From the NCBI GenBank assembly GCA_007129775.1, contig SKUV01000128.1:1-8967 (forward strand): a DNA stretch of 8,967 nucleotides, written 5' to 3'. Made by a program: the position numbers and the translations under genes. Below are positions 6,020 through 8,967 of the stretch, piece by piece (position 1 is the stretch's first letter; each line of letters starts with the position of its first letter). The notes under the pieces are model-generated. The model ran no database searches, had not been told where the DNA came from, and was given only the letters and a program-made list of their open reading frames with translations. Origin of the DNA: Paracoccaceae bacterium (GTDB lineage Bacteria > Pseudomonadota > Alphaproteobacteria > Rhodobacterales > Rhodobacteraceae).

Positions 6020-7436
6020 CTGCCAGACCCTCCGCCATTGCGCGCGCGCCGCGCGTCACCAGACCATCGAGCGCCGCTGCAAGGTCCTGCGCGAAACCCG
6101 CATCCTCGCGCAGGGCCTGCGGAAAGACTTCGGCAAGCCCGAGAAAGCCGGCCACCGTCGCGCGCGGGTCGTCCTGCCAAAGCGTGGCGAGGCGCGGCGC
6201 CAGCGGGTCGCGCACGTCGATCTGAGCGCCGCGCTCGTCGCGGCCGGAAGTGTAGCGCATCCAAGCGGCGACGGCGAGCGTCAGCCCCGGCACCGGGCGC
6301 CCCGCGGCGCGGGTCTCGGCGATGGTGGCAAGGATGCGCTGCGGCAGTTTCTGGCTGCCGTCCATGGCGATCTGCCATGTGCGGTGGCGGATCGCCGGAT
6401 TGGCGAAGCGCGCCGCCAGTGCCGTGGCATAGGCCGGCAGATCCTCGCCCGGGGGCGGCGCCAGCACCGGAATGATCTCGTCCCGCCACAGCCGCGCGAC
6501 CAGCCCTGCGAAGGCCGGGTCGGCCATGGTGTCGGCGATGGTTTCGTGCCCGGCGAGATAGCCCAGATAGGCCAGCGACGAATGCGTGCCGTTCAGCATC
6601 CGCAGTTTCATGTGCTCGAACGGCGTGACGTCGGCGACCATCTGCACGCCGGCGGCCTCGAGCGCCGGGCGCGGGCCGCAAAAGCTGTCCTCCACCACCC
6701 ATTGGCGAAAGGGTTCGTGCAGCACGGGGGCGGCATCGGCACGCCCGGTCAGATCGGCCACGCGGGCGCGGTCGGCCTCTGTCACCGCGGGCACGATGCG
6801 ATCGACCATGGTGGAGGGGAAAGCCCCCTCGGCCGCGATCCAGTCGGCCAGCCCCGAGTCGATCAGGCGGGCGAGGTCCAGGACCACACCGCGCAGAACG
6901 CGGCCGTTTTCCGGCAGGTTGTCGCAGCACAGCACGGTAAAGGGCGCAAGGCCCCGCGCCCGCCGCAGTGCCAGCGCCCGCACCAGATAGCCGGGGGCGG
7001 ATACGGGCTGCGCATGGGCGATGTCATGGACGATCTCGGGGTGATCGGGCTGCAGCCGCCCGGTGGCGGGCTCGTGGCAATAGCCCTTTTCCGTTACCGT
7101 CAGGCTGACGATATGGGTGGTCGGGGCGGCCATCGCCTCGAGCACCGCGCCCGGGTCTTCCGGGGCCACCAGCACGCCCCGCAACACCGTGACCACCTGT
7201 GCCCGCGCCCCCTCCGGCGCCAGTTCCAGCGCGGTATAGGCCCAGCCCTGGGGGCGCAGCCGGTCGCGCGTATCGGGCGAGCGCAGCGAAACCCCGAGGA
7301 TGCCCCACTCGCCCCCGCCCGCCGCCATCGCCTCGGCGATCCACGGGGCGCCGAAGCCACGGAAAAACGCCCCGAGGCCAAGGTGCACGACCCCGGCGGG
7401 GGCCTCTGACGGGGGGTGATGAAGCCGTTTCTGCAC
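6012..7436 (-). CDS. Hexuronate reductase (mannitol dehydrogenase family), probable tagaturonate reductase
   Basis: NAD(P)H-dependent polyol dehydrogenase, 474 residues from the GTG at 7436, that should reduce the keto-uronate made by UxaC. The dinucleotide-binding domain opens with VVHLGLGAFFRGF. TVTEKGYCH and CDNLPENG are typical of fructuronate/tagaturonate reductases. The catalytic segment is EHMKLRMLNGTHSS. Counted from the upstream GTG at 7472 (486 residues), N185, D224, E286, K289, N294 and H297 lie at the same spacings as the active-site residues I recall for Pseudomonas mannitol 2-dehydrogenase (N191, D230, E292, K295, N300, H303). The sequence looks more like UxuB than UxaB, but no mannonate dehydratase is present while altronate dehydratase follows directly, so tagaturonate is the likelier substrate; it may accept both. 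Start choice: the GTG at 7436 has AGGAG 5 bases upstream, while that at 7472 overlaps the uxaC stop (GTGA) without a clear site. Confidence 0.88.
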   Translation of the reverse strand: MQKRLHHPPSEAPAGVVHLGLGAFFRGFGAPWIAEAMAAGGGEWGILGVSLRSPDTRDRLRPQGWAYTALELAPEGARAQVVTVLRGVLVAPEDPGAVLEAMAAPTTHIVSLTVTEKGYCHEPATGRLQPDHPEIVHDIAHAQPVSAPGYLVRALALRRARGLAPFTVLCCDNLPENGRVLRGVVLDLARLIDSGLADWIAAEGAFPSTMVDRIVPAVTEADRARVADLTGRADAAPVLHEPFRQWVVEDSFCGPRPALEAAGVQMVADVTPFEHMKLRMLNGTHSSLAYLGYLAGHETIADTMADPAFAGLVARLWRDEIIPVLAPPPGEDLPAYATALAARFANPAIRHRTWQIAMDGSQKLPQRILATIAETRAAGRPVPGLTLAVAAWMRYTSGRDERGAQIDVRDPLAPRLATLWQDDPRATVAGFLGLAEVFPQALREDAGFAQDLAAALDGLVTRGARAMAEGLADG

Positions 7437-7441
7437 GCGCT

Positions 7442-7446
7442 CTCCT
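7442..7446 (-). promoter_or_regulatory. Shine-Dalgarno site favouring the inner reductase start
   Basis: AGGAG on the minus strand ends 5 bases before the in-frame GTG at 7436. It favours this start over the GTG at 7472 that overlaps the uxaC stop codon. Confidence 0.5.
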
Positions 7447-7468
7447 GTCTGTATCGCGCGCCGGGTCG

Positions 7469-8875
7469 TCACAGCCGGTAGGCGCGTTTGGCCAGCCCGT
7501 AGGCCAGATCATGGGCCAGTTCCGGCGCCTCGTCGGCATCGAGCCGCCCGCTCTGAACCAGCGTCGCCAGATAGGCGCAATCCACCCGCCGGGCCACGTC
7601 GTGGCGCGCGGGGATCGACAGATAGGCGCGGGTGTCGTCGTTGAAGCCCACGGTGTTGTAGAAACCCGCCGTTTCCGTGATCGTCTGGCGATAGCGCATC
7701 ATTCCCTCGGCGCTGTCGAAGAACCACCATGCCGGGCCGAGCTTGAGGCAGGGATAGACGCCGGCCAGCGGCGCAAGCTCGCGCCCATAGGCGGTTTCGT
7801 CGAGCGTGAACAGGATCACCGTCAGATCGGCGCGCATCCCCACGGCTTCCAGCAGCGGGCGCAGCGCGGTCACGTAATCGGTGGGGGCGGGGATGTCGAA
7901 ACCCATGTCGCGGCCGTGCATCGCCATGATCCGCGAGGAATGATTGCGGCGCGAGCCGGGGTGAATCTGCATTACCAGCCCGTCATCGAGCGACATGCGC
8001 GCCATCTCGGTCAGCATCTGGGCGCGGAACGTCTCGGCCTCCTGCGGTGTGCAGACCCCGCGCAGCGCCTTGTCGTAAAGCCGCGCGGCCTCGTCCTGCG
8101 GCAGGTTCTCGGTCCGGGCCGAGGGGTGGCCGTGATCGGTGGAGGTGGCGCCGAACTCCTTGAAATAGGCCCGCCGGGCCCGGTGCGCGGCCAGATAGCC
8201 ATGCCATGTGGTGGTATCCTCGCCCGTCTGCTCGCCCATCAGCGCGACATTGCCGGCAAAGCCCTCCATCTCCGGATCGATGACGCCATCGGGGCGATAG
8301 GCGGTGATCACCCGGCCGTGCCAGCCGCTGTCGCGGATCATCCGGTGCCAGCGAAGATCGTCGGTGGCGGCTTCGGTGGTGGCGATGGTCTCGATGTTGA
8401 ACCGGTCATAGAGCGCGCGCGGGCGAAACTCCGGCCGGGTCAGCGCCTCCGATATATGGTTGTAATAGTGATCGGCGGTGGATGCGTCCAGACGGTCCTG
8501 CAGCCCGAAAACCTCCTGAAACACATGGTCGAGCCAGAGCCGCGAGGGCGTGCCGCGAAACAGGTGGTAATGGGCGGCAAAGCGCTGCCAGATGCGCCGG
8601 CCATCGGTCTCCACCGGCCCGCCGTCGCGCCGCGGCACCCCCAGATCGGCCAGCGTCACCCCTTGCGAACAGAGCATCCGAAAGACGTAGTGATCGGGGA
8701 TCACGAACAGATGCGCCGGGTCGGGAAAGGGCTGATCCTCGGCGAACCAGCGCGGGTCGGTATGGCCGTGGGGGCACAGGATCGGCACATCCCGCAACCC
8801 GGCAAGCAGATCCCGCGCCAGATCGCGCGCGGTGGGCTCGATGGGGAAAAGCCGGTCTTCGGGCAACAAGGGCAT
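7469..8875 (-). CDS. uxaC: Glucuronate/galacturonate isomerase
   Basis: Uronate isomerase of the amidohydrolase superfamily, 468 residues (E. coli UxaC has 470). It interconverts D-glucuronate with D-fructuronate and D-galacturonate with D-tagaturonate. The metal-binding motif PHGHTDPRWFAED (35-47; H36, H38) opens the TIM barrel. Further conserved stretches are LDHVFQEVFGL (115-125), IETIATTEAATDDLRWH (161-177), STDHGH (245-250), MQIHPGSRRNH (302-312), WWFFDSAEGM (383-392) and GFNDDTRAYLSIPARHDVARR (410-430). The ATG at 8875 gives the family-typical start MPLLPEDRLF. The in-frame ATG at 8941 would add 22 unlikely residues across the leader. The ribosome-binding site is weak (GAAAG about 10 bases upstream). 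First gene of the operon in this window; its stop lies close to, or overlaps by four bases, the start of the reductase gene. Confidence 0.94.
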   Translation of the reverse strand: MPLLPEDRLFPIEPTARDLARDLLAGLRDVPILCPHGHTDPRWFAEDQPFPDPAHLFVIPDHYVFRMLCSQGVTLADLGVPRRDGGPVETDGRRIWQRFAAHYHLFRGTPSRLWLDHVFQEVFGLQDRLDASTADHYYNHISEALTRPEFRPRALYDRFNIETIATTEAATDDLRWHRMIRDSGWHGRVITAYRPDGVIDPEMEGFAGNVALMGEQTGEDTTTWHGYLAAHRARRAYFKEFGATSTDHGHPSARTENLPQDEAARLYDKALRGVCTPQEAETFRAQMLTEMARMSLDDGLVMQIHPGSRRNHSSRIMAMHGRDMGFDIPAPTDYVTALRPLLEAVGMRADLTVILFTLDETAYGRELAPLAGVYPCLKLGPAWWFFDSAEGMMRYRQTITETAGFYNTVGFNDDTRAYLSIPARHDVARRVDCAYLATLVQSGRLDADEAPELAHDLAYGLAKRAYRL

Positions 8876-8891
8876 GGGCAGGTGACTTTCA

Positions 8892-8906
8892 GGCCTCGGG
8901 GAGGCC
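8892..8906. promoter_or_regulatory. Perfect inverted repeat in the uxaC leader
   Basis: GGCCTC (8892-8897) and GAGGCC (8901-8906) form a perfect 6-bp inverted repeat around GGG. It lies between the candidate -10 box and the uxaC start. It could be a repressor site for a hexuronate regulator or a small leader hairpin; base composition alone could also produce it. Confidence 0.3.
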
Positions 8907-8908
8907 CA

Positions 8909-8937
8909 GCAGTAGGGCGGCCTGCCGCAAGGGTCAA
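8909..8937 (-). promoter_or_regulatory. Candidate promoter of the hexuronate operon
   Basis: On the minus strand TTGACC (8937-8932), 5 of 6 to the -35 consensus, stands 17 bases from TACTGC (8914-8909), a poor -10. Transcription would start near 8902, inside the inverted repeat at 8892-8906. The operon may instead continue from genes beyond the window edge. Nothing recognisable as a gene is seen in 8876-8967. Confidence 0.3.
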
Positions 8938-8967
8938 GCATACGCCCGGGCCTGCCACTTCTGCCCC

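Noticed and set aside
4580..6475. Long open frame of 631 codons on the plus strand, opposite uxaA and the reductase gene
   Set aside because: It is antisense to two well-recognised enzymes. Its translation is rich in Arg, Gly, Ala and His with no family motif. This is the usual shadow of GC-rich coding DNA.
5883..7409. Open frame of 508 codons on the plus strand, opposite the reductase gene
   Set aside because: Antisense shadow of the reductase gene, with low-complexity Arg/Gly/His-rich translation and no recognisable domain.
1..8967. Mobile element, defence system, CRISPR array or RNA gene
   Set aside because: All sizeable frames are accounted for by eight housekeeping or catabolic genes. 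No regularly spaced repeats, transposase motifs, terminal inverted repeats or tRNA-like cloverleaf were noticed on either strand by eye.

Overview
The window is GC-rich, densely packed chromosomal DNA of an alphaproteobacterium. The gene set and protein character suggest Rhodobacteraceae: a DinB with a Cys4 N-terminal extension, a very short NfeD beside an SPFH protein, and a compact hexuronate operon. This placement is judged from protein character, not from a search. Eight protein-coding genes fill nearly all of the window. I see no tRNA, rRNA, insertion sequence, phage gene or CRISPR array, and no clear sign of recent transfer.

Left part (about 1-1320, minus strand): a two-gene membrane operon. 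It holds a QmcA/stomatin-type SPFH protein followed by a small NfeD-family membrane protein, with stop and start overlapping by one base (TGATG). A candidate promoter lies in the 119-bp divergent gap upstream.

Middle part (1378-3439, plus strand): dinB, encoding translesion DNA polymerase IV with an N-terminal zinc-ribbon-like Cys4 motif, apparently read from a near-leaderless transcript. It is followed by an OmpA-type peptidoglycan-binding lipoprotein with a glycine-zipper segment. The gap before the lipoprotein gene holds a GGAAC-N17-CGTT pair, which resembles the EcfG (general stress sigma factor) promoter. Each gene is followed by a strong GC-rich hairpin lacking a T-tract.

Right part (3588-8875, minus strand): a four-gene hexuronate operon whose order matches the order of the reactions: uxaC (uronate isomerase), a mannitol-dehydrogenase-family hexuronate reductase, uxaA (altronate dehydratase) and kdgK (2-keto-3-deoxygluconate kinase). 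Together they would convert galacturonate through tagaturonate, altronate and KDG to KDPG, which enters the Entner-Doudoroff pathway. No mannonate dehydratase (uxuA), KDPG aldolase, transporter or regulator is visible; these may lie beyond the right edge. Because the only dehydratase here acts on altronate, the reductase most likely serves as a tagaturonate reductase.

The window looks like ordinary housekeeping and catabolic DNA. The points most worth a second look are regulatory and specificity questions rather than a new system.
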